From assembly GCA_023213395.1 (NCBI GenBank), contig CM041465.1:98835741-98899740 (forward strand): a stretch of DNA of 64,000 nucleotides, in the 5' to 3' direction. The notes beneath the pieces were generated by a model. It was not told the DNA's origin. It did no database searches and saw nothing but the letters and a program-made list of their open reading frames with translations. Position 1 is the stretch's first letter. The number at the start of each line of letters is the position of its first letter. The position numbers and the translations under genes are program-made. Below, in pieces: positions 48,025-61,078 of this stretch. Origin of the DNA: Cycas panzhihuaensis (taxonomy: Eukaryota; Cycadophyta).

Positions 48025-48212
48025 TGTTAAGAGGTAATGTTTTACCTCTAATCATGTATTTAGTATAAGCAGTCAGTTACTAAGTTAATAGGTAGGTTAA
48101 CCATCAAGTTATAATGATTACCACTTCTCTATGTATTTAAAGATATCATTCTCTCAATAAAGATGATCACGTTCTCTCATCAGTCTTCTGTCTCCTAAAC
48201 CTAATCTCAACA
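48025..48212 (+). repeat. 5' LTR of copia element 3
   Basis: TGTTAAGAGGTAATG...CTAATCTCAACA, 188 bp. TCTCAATAAAGATG near its end is a likely polyadenylation/R-region signal. The PBS TGGTATTAGAGCAGG (48213-48227), complementary to initiator Met tRNA, follows with no spacer. Confidence 0.95.
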
Positions 48213-48860
48213 TGGTATTAGAGCAGGTTTAGGCTTAACTACTTGTCCTAAAGGAAAAGAAAGTTGTTCTGTGAGAAGATCAAATGTCTTAAGGAGACAA
48301 GTTAAGGAGGGTCTCCATGCATTGATCAAGGCAATTAATGATTGCATATGGAATCATACGGACGAGAATTTTTTGAAGTGGTCAGATTGATATAAAATTT
48401 GATCTGCAAGTAGATCTCGAGGTGCTCATCATCTTTTCCTTTTGCATCGAAGCCATCAGGAGCCGTTTCAGGGGCCAAACTGGGTGATTACCAGCTTGCA
48501 CGGGTTTTGAAAGGGAAATTCAAATTTCTCCCAAATCTGAGCATAAATCAGGGTATTTCTGGACTTTCATCTCTAAGAGATTTATTTTAAGTTTGAGTAG
48601 ATTCCTTGAGTTTTTCTTAAGATTTTTTAAGAAATTATCAATAACCCTAGCTGCCTGCATTTTTATTGAAAGACAATTTTCTCTCATTTGAAGACAGATC
48701 TGACAAAACTAACTTTAGATCTTGGTAGGTGATTGAAAGATGCTTCTTTTGAGATATCATTTGCCCTAGTCCATACACTTAGGGTTTGTATGAAAATCAT
48801 ATAGAAATATGTATAGTTATATGGCTGAGAACTATTCAGAATCCTTTTATCTTGTTAATC

Positions 48861-49800
48861 ATGGCCTCACCCTTGTTTGGTCTGTCAGAACAAGACATAC
48901 TCATAGAAGGAAACTATCACATATGGAAAATTAAAATTGAGATCCTCCTTAGGGCTAGAAATGCTTGGAATATTGCTCTTGGGATTGAAACCAGACCAGA
49001 TGATGCTAGTAATGCTCTACCTAGCTAGTTAGAAAGGGATAATGTGGGTGTTATTATTCTTAAACTCTCTGTAGCAGATTTCTTACTGGTGTACGTTGAG
49101 AAATTAACTTCTACTCCAAGCATTTGGAAATATTTTAAAAATTTATTTGGTTAAAAGGATAAGGCCCAAATATTTGTCTTAAAAGAAGAATTATACAAAT
49201 TATACATGAGAGATCATGAAACAGTGACAAAATTTATACATAAAGTAACTTCTCTCAGAAATTATCTATTGAGTGCTGGAGAAATTTTGTCAACTCAGAA
49301 CTTGTTCATATGGTAGCTAGCAAACTGCCTAAGACCTCTGACATAACTATCAACATAATTACAAACAGTAATCAAATTGATACAATGACTCTTGGTGAAC
49401 TAACAAGAATATTGCTTAGACAGGAATAAAGAAACAGACGATATAAAGATTCATTAGAACTGGAAGATGCATTTGCTTCCGGATTAAATCTGGGACCTCA
49501 AGGATGAAATCAATTATGAGGAAGAGGTTGAACCCCAGATTCCAAAACTCCTGGTCATGGATGGTATCTAGATAATAGAGGATGTATAAGAAGTTATGAT
49601 TCTAGGATATGCTTCAATTGTGGCAGACCTGGACACCTTGCCAGTACCTATAGAATGTTTGAAATATGTTATCATTATGGACAGGTAGGACACTACCCAT
49701 ATCAATGTTCTTAGAGGAGACTAGACATTCAAAGAGGGAAAAGACCAGTGGGCAACTATAACAAAGAACATGTGGAAGAAGATGAAAAAAAAAATAACCT
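48861..49800 (+). pseudogene. Copia element 3 gag
   Basis: Start Met at 48861 (MASPLFGLSEQDILIEGNYH, then IWKIKIEILLRARNAW: the UBN2-type gag opening). About 310 codons with stops follow, then two adjacent zinc knuckles: CFNCGRPGHLAST-Y (last Cys changed to Tyr, about 49610) and CYHYGQVGHYPYQC (second Cys changed to Tyr, about 49670). Both changes are single transitions. Gag would package the element RNA. Confidence 0.85.
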
Positions 49801-51123
49801 TCATAGTTGCCTTGTCAGTAGGTCTAAAGGAAATTGATACATGGTCTATTGATTCATGAGCATCTCGACACATGACAATTCATCATGACTGGTTTGAAAA
49901 TATGAAACCTTGTGATGTCCATAAGTTAGTTGAATTATGTGATAAATATCCTTTAGAAATTAAAGGAATAGGCACTATTTGCATTAGTATTTGGGGCAAT
50001 GTAAAGAAAATTGGAAATGTGCTATGGGTTCTTGACCTTAAGATGAATCTCTTGTCTATCTCACAACTTAGTAAAAAAGGGTTGAGAATAGTGTTTGATG
50101 AAAATGGCCTCTGTCTCATAATGGATGTAAAAAATAATGGGGAAGTCGTTGCCAAAGGGATTACAAATAATGATCTGTATAAACTTATTGTAGATTCTGT
50201 AATGCCTTGTCCAGATCCAAAAGCTTGTACTGCTACAAATTTTGATCATAAAATATGGCATTTGAAGTATGGACATCTACCATTAGAAACCTTAAGAAAA
50301 ATGAAAAAAAATGACATAGTGCTTGGATTACCTAACATATCTTTTGAAAACTTTATTTGCAAAGGATTCTAGCTTGGGAAACATCACAGGTTTCCATTCA
50401 AAGAAAGTAAATAGAGAACACAAAATAAATTAGAATTGATCCACACAGATCTCTACGGACCACTTAAACCACTTTCAATAAATGGTTGTAAGTATTTTTT
50501 GACATTTATTGATGATTTCACCAGGAAAGTCCAGGTATATTTTTTGCATAACAAATTAGAAGTGTTTAAACTCTAAGGAATTTAAGGCTGAAGTTGAACT
50601 TGAATTAGGTTCTAAAATTAAATGCATTAGATATGATGGGGGAGGAGAATATATTTCCAATGAATTTTTGATTTTTTGCAAAAGAAATAGAATTCGCAGA
50701 CAAGTCACCATGCTTTATACTCCATAATCAAATAGAGTAGCTGAAAGGAAAAATCGAACCCTGACAGAGATGGATCGCAGCATGGTACACGAAAAATAGG
50801 TTCCCCAATCTTACTGGGCAGAAGCAGTGAATACAGCCTGCTATCTTGTGAATAGAAGCCCCATTAAAGTTCTAGAGAATATGACACCTGAAGAAGCACG
50901 GATAGGTAAAAAACCTAATGTTAGTGCATTAAAAGTTTTTAGAAGCCAAGATTATGTACACATACTAGATAAAAATAGATCAAAATTAGATACAAAAAGC
51001 ATAGAGTGTATCATGGTTGGATATAGTCAAAATTCAAAAGCTTATAAATGTATTGATCTTAAGAAAAACAAAGTATACATTAGTAGAGATGTAGTTTTTG
51101 ATAAGAAAAGCTTTGACTCTTAA
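49800..51123 (+). pseudogene. Copia element 3 protease, GAG-pre-integrase and integrase
   Basis: The protease box WSIDS-ASRHMT has the Gly of DSGAS turned into a stop (about 49850). A long open block (49872-50372) carries NVLWVLDLKMNLLSISQLS and the GAG-pre-integrase IWHLKYGHLPLETLRKM. The integrase core follows from 50430 (LIHTDLYGPLKP, FLTFIDDFTRKVQVYF, IRYDGGGEY where RTDNGGEF is usual) with one frameshift near 50570. The C-terminal region 50827-51123 is open: NTACYLVNRSPIKVLENMTP, then KPNVSALKVFR and VYISRDVVFDKKSF. Confidence 0.87.
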
Positions 51124-51399
51124 GTCGAAATAGAAGTCATTGACGAAGATAATTCAAATAAGGAGATTCCAATAGAAGAGGTTTCATACATCACTATAGA
51201 GGAGATCTCATCCTATTCACATCATGAAGACTCATATGAAGACAGCACAATGTAGGAAGCAAAATCACATCTGGAACCTATACCAAGTTTTTAAAATGAG
51301 AAAAAGCTGCCAAAATGGTTTATTAAAACCATTAAAGATGGAGGAAATACATTGGATAATAGAACAAGAGGTTAAAGACTCAAAGCTCTAGTCAGAAAG

Positions 51400-52935
51400 G
51401 TTGAACCACAATCGTTTCAAGAAGCCCAGTATCAATCTCAATGGAAGGAAGCAATGGATGTTGAAATAAGTACAATTGACAAAAATCAAACTTGGGAATT
51501 AGTAGAGCTTCCTCTAGGTAAATCTGTGGTCAACTGTAGATGAGTATACAAAATCAAGGAAGGAGCAGATGGAAAAATTAAAAAATATAAGGCTCGCCTA
51601 GTGGCTAAAGGATACACTCAAACAGTTGGAATTGATTTTGAAGAGACCTTCTCACCTATGGATAAATTAAACATAGTAAGAACTGTAATAGCCCTAGTAG
51701 TAATGTACAATTGGAAGGTTTTTCAATTAGATGTCAAGAGTGCCTTTCTGAATGGTGATCTTGAAGAAGATGTGTATATGACAAAACCTAAGGGATATAT
51801 CAAAAAGAGGCAAGAACACTTGGTATGCAAACTAAAAAAGGCATTATATTGATTGAAGCAAGCTCCTCATGCCTGGTATGCCAAATTAGATCAACACCTA
51901 TGTGACAATGGTTTCCAACGTTGTAGCTTTGACCCCAGTCTCTATATAAAAAAGGAGAATGAATATATTACTCTTGTTATTATCTATATAGATGATATGA
52001 TATTGATGGGAAATGATGACAAATCATTTGTAAATATAAAAGAACAATTGGGGAAAGAATTTGAAATGACAGATCTTGGCCTCCTCAACTATTATCTGGG
52101 ATTAGAAGTAAATCAATAGAATGAATATATATCCATTTCACAAGGCAAGTATATAAAAGATCTGTTTAAAAAATTTAGAATGGCTAATTATAACCCCTGT
52201 GCCACTCCTATGGAGATCAATTACAACTTGGCCCTTGATGAAAAAGAATAAGCCATCAATCTCACTTTATATAGACAACTGGTTGGGAGTCTGATATATC
52301 TCACTGCTACTAGGCCAGATATATCATATTCCGTTAGGCTCCTATATAGATATATGCAAAAACCCAGAATAAGGCATTAGAAGGTAGCATGGAGGATACT
52401 AAGGTATCTAAAGGGAACAATAGAACTAAAATTGATTTATTTAAAAGGTGGATTAGCAAACATCATAGGATTTCCTGACTCAGACTGGGAAGGAGACAAG
52501 GACCAGAGAAAATCAACTAATGCATATTATTTTTTCTTAGGGATAGCCCTAGTCTCATGGAGCAGTAAAAAACAACCTATGGTAGCTCTTTCGTCAACAG
52601 AAGCAGAATACAAAACATCAGTATTAGCAATGTGTGAAGCAGTGTGGCTTCGACAGCTTTTGAGTGATCTAAATCAACCACAACATAAAGTAACAATCAT
52701 ATATTTGTGGTAATCAAAGTGCTATCAAACTGACCAAAAATCTAGTCTTTTATGCTAGAACTAAGCACATTGAAGTTTAGCATTACTTTACTAGAGAGAA
52801 GGTCCATAATAAGGAAATCAACTTAGAATATTATCCTTCATGTGAACAAGTTATCGACTTGCTGACCAAATCCTTAAGAAAAGAGAGATTTCAAATTATG
52901 AGAGACAAAATAGGTTTAAGAGAGATAAAACATTA
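51400..52935 (+). pseudogene. Copia element 3 RT and RNase H
   Basis: RT: EAMDVEISTIDKNQTWELVE, then LVAKGYTQTVGIDFEETFSP and VFQLDVKSAFLNGDLEEDVY; one stop after KKALY; then QAPHAWYAKLDQHL and LVIIYIDDMILMGND, with the catalytic YIDD intact, and LGLLNYYLGLEV. RNase H (52250-52935): LYRQLVGSLIYLTATRPDI, GFPDSDWEGDKDQRKSTN, WSSKKQPMVALSSTEAEYK, CGNQSAIKL after a one-base shift near 52710, and a terminal VIDLLTKSL. Fewer lesions than other elements here. Confidence 0.9.
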
Positions 52936-53131
52936 AGAGAGGGTGTTGAGAGGTAATGTTTTACCTCTAATCATGTATTTAGTATAAGCATTATGTTACT
53001 TAGTTAATAGGTAGGTTAACCATCAAGTTATAACAGTTACCAATTCTCTATGTATTTAAAGATATCATTCTCTCAATAAAGATGATCACGCTCTCTCATC
53101 AGTCTTTTTTCTCCTAAACCTAATCTCAACA
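52932..53131 (+). repeat. Polypurine tract and 3' LTR of copia element 3
   Basis: PPT ATTAAGAGAGGG (52932-52943), then the LTR TGTTGAGAGGTAATG...CTCAACA (52944-53131), 188 bp, same length as the 5' LTR; TACCC follows. Confidence 0.95.
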
Positions 53132-55186
53132 TACCCTTAGGCCTAGTTTTTTTACATTTCTTTAGGTTATTTTTTATTTTTCTTTTATATTTCTTTGCAT
53201 TGCTTCAAACATTATGGCACTACTTTAAACTTTGCAGTATCATGAACTTTCCCATGGGGCAATTATCCATTGATTGTCGTAACTAGAAAACAATCAAATT
53301 CACATTTATCGTAAATCTAATACGTGACTAAGGGATCTTTCCTACCTAAATTGAATCTTAGCACCCCTCAAACCCTAATCGAGACATGAAAACCCAAATT
53401 CAAACTCATTTTACAATATATCACTATTAGAAATGGCTCTCCTCTCTTCTCTTCTCTTCTGTTCTTCTATCTAAAGTTTAACAAGGCAGAAACCCTAACT
53501 TGTAGGTCTGAATTGAGGATTTTTCAGTGAGGTTATTCCCTTCTCAAGCTCAATAAGGCATCAAAAATAGATTTCTCACAGATTCAAGGCTCTTCTACTC
53601 TTAAAAGGGGCCAAATTCACAAGTAAAGTAGGATTTTGATCATCATTCCTCTTGATTGCAAGGTAACTCTAAACTTGTGTGGACTTTTCTAGTTGGAAAC
53701 ATGCTTTCCTTCATTGTTTTCCTTTGAATACTCCTTACTTCATTTTATTACACCTCCCAACATATGTTTTGGTATGCATCTTGCTCTATTTTGCTAAGCG
53801 AGGAGAGGCAAACCCTCTCATCTCTTCTTGGTATCATTATCTCATCTTAGGGTTCCCATTAGTCAATGGTAGGATGGGTCTTGGGCTACCCTTAAGAAGG
53901 CAAAGGAAGGACAAATGGCTAGAGTTCCAACTCTTAATGCTACTTCCTCTAAGGCAATCCCATGCTTCTCAAGTTTTGCTTGTCATACCCACTGTATATG
54001 CTAGTCTATCCCATAGGGTATGATTCTTTCAATATTTACACCTTTTACAACATCTACAATTTTTATAATATTTACATCTTTTACAAGATTTGTTACTTTT
54101 TAGTAATATTTGCACCCTTTATAAACCCTTGTATATGTTTTATCTAAACCACTTGTTTTCGTCTAACTCACCTATTTGGTACCTAGCTACCTAGGCAGTC
54201 TATCCATTCATAGGCACTAGCTATCCAAAGGCTACCATATCCCCTTTCTCTCAACCTCCCTTTTCCCTTTCATGGTTGCATAAGAATATTGATGTGTGTA
54301 AGGAGAATAATATACTAATTATCATTATTTTTCTTTTGGGTTTATTTTGTGCATTTACATATCATATTAGGAAGGAAAATCATAAAATCAATTGAGTATC
54401 TCTTTCTCTTTTCCTCCTGCACTAGAAACAAAGTGTTGCATGACTCTACATATCACATATTAAAAGGACAAAAGGAAAGTACACTTAATCTCTTTCTTGC
54501 ACTAATAGGAAATATTATTACATATTTCTTATTATTTGCATTAGGAAAAGAAAATAGTTATACGTATATAGCCATTACATTCTCTCTCTTCCCTCTCATC
54601 TCCTTAAATAACCTTTTGAGAAAAAGGAAAAGAGAATAAGAGAGAGTAGTTGGTCTGATTTAACAACATCTCTTTCTTACAATAAAAACATTACAATAAT
54701 TTTTTATTGGAAATAAACCTATCTTGTAAGAAGCAAACACCAACCCATCTTTCATCTCCTCGCAACCTGAGGAGAAACCCCCAAAACTTGGTTGTTTCCA
54801 TTATATCTAAAACTAAAAATACTCGCACATACTTCCATTATCAATTACTCCTTCCTCTTGCTTTTAAGCTTCCTTTCCACAAAGAACCATCACCCTTTTG
54901 CTTCCCCCTTAAAAGGAGGTTTTTTTTTCCTTCCTCACTTACCTTAAGGGTAGGAGAGCCCATCTATAGCTACTCAGCAACTTGAAGACACCCCTTTTCC
55001 CCAAACTAATCCTAAGAAGGTACTCAAAAGAAAGGGAAGGACATAATATTATTTGTGGGTCTGCAAACCTATGTTCTAACACGTGGATTGCCTTTGAGGA
55101 TAACCTATCCATCTTTTGAGGTTTGCAGTTATAGTGTTGGCTTAGGAGCTCTCATCCATAGTGACCCCCGAGAGGTGTGCTTCCAT

Positions 55187-55204
55187 TGGTGACCATACTG
55201 GGAA
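55187..55204 (+). promoter_or_regulatory. Primer-binding site of the third Tat element
   Basis: TGGTGACCATACTGGGAA begins one base after the LTR end TTCCA. It has the TGG start and the length of a tRNA 3'-end complement. It is not the initiator-Met type used by the copia elements here. I cannot name the tRNA with certainty. Confidence 0.65.
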
Positions 55205-57665
55205 ACCAATGGTAAGGGAGCATTATAATTTATCTTTATGTTAATGTTGCATTTCTCCTTTTGTCTATACCTTCTAGATTTGTTGGGTGGCCCCCAACAC
55301 CTTTTCATTTGCTCTTATCCTTGCCTCTTCCAAAGTTCTACGTGAGACATGAATGTGGAAATTTTCTTGTCATTTATAAGGCCTTCCTCCCACTTTAGAA
55401 GAGTCTCCATATTCCTCCATTTCCTTGTTTAATTATGAATTGGTTATGGAGGGATATCCGTTAGAATGGATGTACCATTCTTATGTTTCTAAAACACAAC
55501 TACAAACTTTAACCTCTTTCTAGGGTTTCACCCAAGAGGGTAATGACCCTATCTTTTATCTGGGTGATCAAGAACACTTAGACCTCTCCTATTTCCTCAT
55601 CAATGACATGGGTGTGTTACCACCCAGGTGAGAGTACCCATAAGGATCAACCTGTGGGTTCCACCTCACATGAGGAGCCTTCTAACTCATATGAGTAAGT
55701 GGGAATCCCTCTTGTAGGTGTTGTAAAAGTGTTGCAATAGTGATTCTAGGATATGAGTGCCCAGCCACCTCCAAAGTGGTTAGAAAGCATCCTTTGTAGT
55801 ATGGCACCTCCTTCTTCTTCAACTGCACCTCCCAATTCTTCCCAATCCACACTTATGACCACAGTAGGGCAACCCCCTATTGTTCCATCTTCTTCATACA
55901 TCCCTTATGCCCAAGGGATTATCCAAGGCATGCCCACCTCTCAAATTGGGTTAAGTGTGCCTCTCCCTAGTCAAATGACCACACCTCTACCAACCATGGT
56001 TCATGCCCCTCTTACACTACTTAGAGGACCCTTATGTCCCCCATCTTTGGGCCATGTGGGATTTGTCCCCGTGCATCCCCAATCTCAACCAAGAGATTCA
56101 TCCATTTACTTACCCCTGAGATACACATCCTAACCTTGGGAGCATGGAAAGCAGAATCCCCTTCCAGGTTATAGAATGGATTCACTTCACCCATATGGAG
56201 TCGCACCTCCTATAAGTGGCCCATATGGGTAAAATCCCATCTCGCACCTATCTTTTTCATATTTATATGTGACCTCACATTTGATGCCTTCACAAGTAGG
56301 ATTTGCCCCTCCTCAAGGCTCTTTTTCCTATGCCTCCTCTTAACAAGAGGCATACCTTTAAGGGGGAGTGGGCCCCTCTTGCCCACTTATCCCCTTTCCA
56401 TCTTTCCCTTAAATGGAATTGTTTCCTCCCACCAAGCAAGAGGGAACCTATATCTTCCTCATACTCAAACTCCTCAAGGAGGACTTGGGTATCTGTACCC
56501 ACCTCCTTCTTCTTCTTTTGTTGACCCATTAGCTCAACCAAGGGTTTTTCCTTTTGTTGACTATAGGTTGACTCCACTATCCATTAAGGTACTTAAGACT
56601 AACCTACCACCTCATCTCCCTGAGGTAACCCAGATGTGATACGACCTCGTTGAAAGACCCAACCAAGTATGTCAAGACCTTCTGCATGGCATGCATCAAT
56701 TATTGGGCCTACAACTATAGCTTGATTAAAATTTTTCCCCATTCTTTGTAGTGAGATACCCTCAAGTAGTTCTATCATCTCCCCACCCATTCTATTTATT
56801 CTTTCCAAGAGGTTGTGGATGAATTCGTCAATTATTTTGATATAGCTTGTGATTTCGAGAGCAGGATCAAAGACCTACTCTCCCTTAAACAAGATCATGA
56901 TGAAATGAATAATGACTTTATGAGATGCTTTCATGACCTTCTGCATTCCACGAAGGCCACATTGCTTGAGGAATCAAAGAGGGACCTTTTTTAGAATGCC
57001 CAGTGTCCCAAAATCTACGTTGAAGTCCTTAAAATGGAGGCAACAATGTGCGACTTTGCCATAGCTATATGCTTGGTGCTTAAGGCCATTAAGATTTAGG
57101 TAGGTCTTAAGAAACCTCTCAAGCCATCATAATGACGTGAGGCACCCCCTCTGTTATGTGACCAACGATCCCAACAACCCCCAAGGCCCTCTACCTACTC
57201 AACAAAGAAGACCTTAGACCCATTAACTTTTGCTATATGTTCATTCAAATATATGATGAAGGATCTTAAGCTGTAACCCTCTTCATCACCTTCAAATCCT
57301 TTTAGGCCTATCCATCATGCCTCCCAAGCCATAACTCCGAAAAATGGTGATACCTACTCTTCTCAAACCAGGAAGACTAGACTTTCCTAAGATAAGAAAT
57401 GGTGCTCCATTCATAGTGAGTGCTTCTATAAGGACTCATAGTATTAGGCATAATACCTAAAACTTACCCCACTTTGCAACTCTTCCCCTAAGTAGGTGTC
57501 TAAGCCCAATTTAGACCAAACCATCCATCAGGATCCTTTCCCTAAACATGGAGAATGGGGTCAGCATACCCAAAATAGAGGAAATAGGAATAGGGGATGA
57601 TCCCCTAACTCCTCTTCTGTGTAAGCAAAAGGAAAGGGGGTAAGGAACTTATCTTCTCGTCCTAG
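55205..57665 (+). pseudogene. Tat gag (third Tat element)
   Basis: Plus strand. A Pro/Ser/Gln-rich N-terminal stretch (open 55753-56133: SAQPPPKWLESILCSM, then PPNSSQ and many PSQ/PLP residues) precedes the retrotransposon gag domain near 56800-57110: VVDEFVNYFDIACDFESRIK, DLLSLKQDHDEMNNDFMRCF and ATLLEESKRDLF. It then becomes Lys/Pro-rich with remnants such as KKWCSIHSECFY (about 57400). Stops and shifts are frequent. No Met can be picked with confidence. Copia element 4 interrupts it at 57670 after GVRNLSSRPS. Confidence 0.78.
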
Positions 57666-57669
57666 TTTT

Positions 57670-58055
57670 TGAAGAGAAAATATAACCACAAAAGCAATGT
57701 GATAGCAGAACTCTAAACCATGAAAAGAACAAATAACATAAACAAATCAAACACTCAATAAAGAACACCAAGAGATTCAGGTCTAAGCATAGACCTTTTA
57801 TTAATCTGAGCAACAACTAAAGAATTATAGAGATGAATAAACCCCAACTCTTCTCTTTGACTCGTCCATGACCATATCATCCTATTACATGTGCTGTTAC
57901 ATAAGAATATATAGACATAACATTACAAGATACTGCCTTGTGGTTTTACAATACAATAGGTATAAACCATAGGATGATAAAAGACTACCATAAAGGGCCT
58001 CAGATGTAACACCTATACCCATGTAAGACTTGTAAAGTATTCAACATATCTAACA
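57670..58055 (-). repeat. 3' LTR of copia element 4
   Basis: 386 bp; on the minus strand TGTTAGATATG...TTTTCTCTTCA. Polypurine tract GTGGGGGGT (plus-strand ACCCCCCAC, 58056-58064) next to it. It lacks about 105 bp present in the other LTR. Confidence 0.9.
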
Positions 58056-58099
58056 ACCCCCCACTTGTTGAACACTTTATAAGAAAACCTACATACACA

Positions 58100-58960
58100 A
58101 CTACTGAATGCCAAAATCACAAACACCCATTGCAATTCTACACCATCTAAATTTTTTTGTGCTAATAATCTTAGTCAATGAGTCTATAGCATTCTCTTGT
58201 CTAGCAATCTTTTGCAAATCTACCTTGTAATCTTGAACCATTTCCCTCACAAAATAGAACTGCATATTAATATGCTTCAACCGAGCATGAAAAATGGGAT
58301 TCTTTGCTATGCAGATTGTACTTTGACTGTCACAATCTATTCTCACATCATCCTGCTTAAAGCCAATATCTGTGCATAATCTCTATAACCAAACAGCTTC
58401 CTTGCATACATGAGTAACTACCATATACTCTATTTCTATGCTAGAAAGTTCCATAACTTATTGTCTTTTACTCATCTAGCTGACTGCATCACCACAAAGG
58501 GTAGAAATATACCTACTTGTAGATCTTGTGCTGTCAAGATCTCCAACCCAATTAGCATCAACAAAATCTCTTAAGTTTACTATTCTACTCTCCATGGGAT
58601 CTCCTTGATAGAAAATTCCATAGTCTGATGTACCTCAAAGATACGTGAAAATCCTTTTTATAGCCACCCAACGCTCCCTACCTAGGTTTGGCATATACCT
58701 GCTAATTACTCCCACTGCATGGGTAATATCTGGTCAAGTGCAAACCATCGCATATATTAGGCTATCAACAACACTAGCATAAGGGATAAATACCATGTCT
58801 TAAACTTCTTGGTGAGTCTTTGGGCATTGTTTAGTTGATAATTTTAAACCAACAGGAAGAGGAATATTAATTAGTTTACTATCCTGTAAACTGAACTGCT
58901 GTAATATTATCTCAATGTATCATCTTTGGCTAAGCTAAATCTTCCTATTTCTCCTATCCC
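58100..58960 (-). pseudogene. Copia element 4 RNase H and RT end
   Basis: Minus strand. The block 58346-58101 has CDSQSTICIAKNPIFHARLK, HINMQFYFVREMVQ and a C-end DSLTKIISTKKF. Upstream are RWVAIKRIFTYL-, SDYGIF-, DWVGDLDSTRSTS- and GYISTLCGDAVSW-like remnants (58500-58700), then the RT thumb region to 58960. Several stops. Confidence 0.82.
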
Positions 58961-59640
58961 TTTGAATCTTAATGCCCAAAATAAAATGTGCAGCACCAAG
59001 GTCCTTCATCTCAAAGTAAGATGCTAGTTAGTCTTTCACAAGTTGGTATATTTCTTTATTATTACCAACTAAAAGTATGTCATTAACATATAAAGCTAGA
59101 ATAACAGAATGATTACCAACTTGTTTATAATAAACACAATGATCTGCTTTGCTACATACAAAGCCATTTGCCAACATATGTGAATCAAACTTTTGATACC
59201 ACATCTTTAGTGATTGTTTCAAGCTATATAATAACTTCTTCAACCTGCATACCATATTCTCCTTCCCTACAATTTCAAACCCTTCAAGCTATCACATATA
59301 AATTTCTTCCTCGAGGTCACCATAAAGAAATGCAGTCTTCACATCCATTTGATCCACCTCAAGGTCATAGGCAGTTGCTACAACTAACAAAAATCTAATT
59401 GAAGCAACTTTTACAATAGGAGAAAATACCTCACCAAAATCTATTTCCTTGACTTGGGAATAGCCCTTTGCTACTAAGCGAGCCTTGTACTTTTCTACAG
59501 TACCATATGCTTGGAACTTCTTCTTGAAGATCCATTTATTATTAACAGGTTTTCTGCCATCAGGTAGATCCACCAAATCCCATGTATTATTTTTTCCCAA
59601 GGCCATCATTTCTTCTTGCATGGCCTTCATCCAAAGTTGG
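58961..59640 (-). pseudogene. Copia element 4 RT
   Basis: Minus strand, block 59630-59292: MKAMQEEMMALGKNNTWDLV, KWIFKKKFQAYGTVEKYKAR, LVAKGYSQVKEIDFGEVFSP and VDQMDVKTAFLYGDLEEEIY. A second block 59255-59028: VCRLKKLLYSLKQSLKMWYQ and LALYVNDILLVGN, where the catalytic YVDD has become YVND. One break between the blocks. Confidence 0.9.
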
Positions 59641-59899
59641 CTCTCTTTTGACTCTAAAGCCTCCCAAACAGTACCTAGATCATCATCTATAGTAGATAAA
59701 ACAAAAGAGGAGTGACAAAAGTCATAGGAATATATATGTCAGGTTGTCTTCTCTTACGAGTTGATCTCCTCAAGATGTGGGGTTCTTGAGGTTGAACTAC
59801 CTCTATAGCTAGTTCTTCCTCTTCAATTGACTCATATTCTAATATAGAATCTTAATTCCTTACTTCAAATTATACCTTCTTAGAGTGTTCCTCCTTTGG

Positions 59900-61030
59900 T
59901 TATTCATCCTTCTTTAGAGACTTAAACTCCTCTTTAAAGACAACATCATGACTATACATAACCTTTTATGTTTTGAGGTTATAAAGCTTATATCCTTTAA
60001 CACCATCACCATAGCCAATGAAAATAGTCTTTTGTGCTTTGAAATCAAACTTAGTCCTCTATTATTTAGGAACATACATAAAAGATTCACAACTAAATAC
60101 TCTAAGATGACTAAGAGATGGTTTCTTACTAGACCACTCTTCTTCAAGTGTTTTGTATACTAAGGCAGTTGTCGGTGATTTATTTATCAGGTAGCTTGTA
60201 ATTATCATAGCCTTCACCCAAAATTTCTTCTCTAATCGAGTAACACTGAGCATACTCCTCGATCTCTCCAGTAAGGTCCTATTCATCTTTTCAGAAATTC
60301 TATTCTGTTGTGGCATATAGGGAATTGTATTTTGCCTTGCTATCCCATACTATTTATAGAACAACTCAAATTCCTTTGAGAAAAACTCACCTCCATTATC
60401 AATCCTCAGTACCTTGATCTACCGGTCGCTTTGATTCTTGACCAAGGCCTTGAATTCTTTAAATTTACTGAAGACTTTAGATTTTTTCTTGAGAAAGTAT
60501 AGCCATGTATTTCTCAAGAAATCATCTATGAATGATACAAAGTACTTGGATCCATCTAATAAGGGTACATCAATAGGTCCAAAAACATCGATGAGTACCA
60601 ATTGCAGAATACCCTTTGCTTTCTTTGAGCTTGAAGGAAAACTGACTTGATTCTGTTTGCCATACACACAATGCTCAATGAAATCAAAATCAAAAGAGTC
60701 ATTAATTCTAGAGATGTCTTATGCCATACCTTTGGAGAATAAATCATAGAGGCCTTTCTTTCCAATATAGCCCAATCTCTAATGCCACAACATAGTTTTA
60801 CCAGTAAGTGATATTTAAGTTCCGCCTTCATTATTGCTACTTGTTGTAATCGTTGGACTGCAACTTCCAACACACATCGTACTTGCATAAAACTTGTATA
60901 GTATTCTAAATTAGACCCCTCTTACTAATACCAACACCCCTCGAACCATTCTCCAACTATCTTTATTGAAGATCACTTTTATTCTTATATCACCTAATTG
61001 ACTGACAGACAATAGACTCATAGCCAAACT
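59900..61030 (-). pseudogene. Copia element 4 GAG-pre-integrase and integrase
   Basis: Minus strand. GAG-pre-integrase remnants lie at 60840-60690. The integrase core is at 60667-60419: GILQLVLIDVFGPIDVPLLD, KYFVSFIDDFLRNTWLYFLK and FKEFKALVKN. The C-terminal part is at 60316-60062: MPQQNRISEKMNRTLLERSR, FWVKAMIITSYLINKSPTTA and LSHLRVFSCESFMYVPK. The region 60060-59900 carries FDFKAQKTIFIGYGDGVKGY-like residues with shifts. Confidence 0.85.
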
Positions 61031-61078
61031 AGGAATATGACTAATATCAGGGATAGTTTTAACTCTTCCATCCCCAAA

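Larger units (their letters stand above)
48025..53131 (+). mobile_element. Copia element 3, complete, TSD TACCC
   Basis: 5107-bp Ty1/copia element on the plus strand with 188-bp LTRs (48025-48212, 52944-53131), PBS, gag, protease, integrase, RT, RNase H and PPT in order, flanked by TACCC (48020-48024 and 53132-53136). The LTRs differ at about a dozen of 188 positions by eye. It is the most intact element in the window but carries about twenty stops and some frameshifts. Confidence 0.96.
47521..55185 (+). mobile_element. Tat-family LTR D (3' part), split by copia element 3
   Basis: Pieces 47521-48024 and 53137-55185. It starts at a TA-rich stretch followed by GTTTCCCAGCTGCCAGGAATG, which aligns with GTGTTCCCTAGCTTCTAGGAATG in LTR C (45777), so it re-enters the LTR about 2.3 kb from the start. 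After the copia the blocks CTTTGCAGTATCATGAAC (53236) and ACACCTTTTACAACAT (54038) follow in LTR order. It ends GTGTGCTTCCA (55185), matching the TTCCA end of LTR A, directly before a PBS. C plus D therefore read as one oversized LTR with an internal duplication, or two truncated LTRs joined. Confidence 0.65.

Noticed and set aside
48213-48229. tRNA-like sequence at LTR edges
   Set aside because: Only the short complement of tRNA 3' ends (PBS); no cloverleaf and no tRNA gene.
55753-56639. Pro/Ser-rich frames as a host structural protein
   Set aside because: They lie between a PBS and a retrotransposon gag domain and are interrupted by stops, so they belong to Tat gag.
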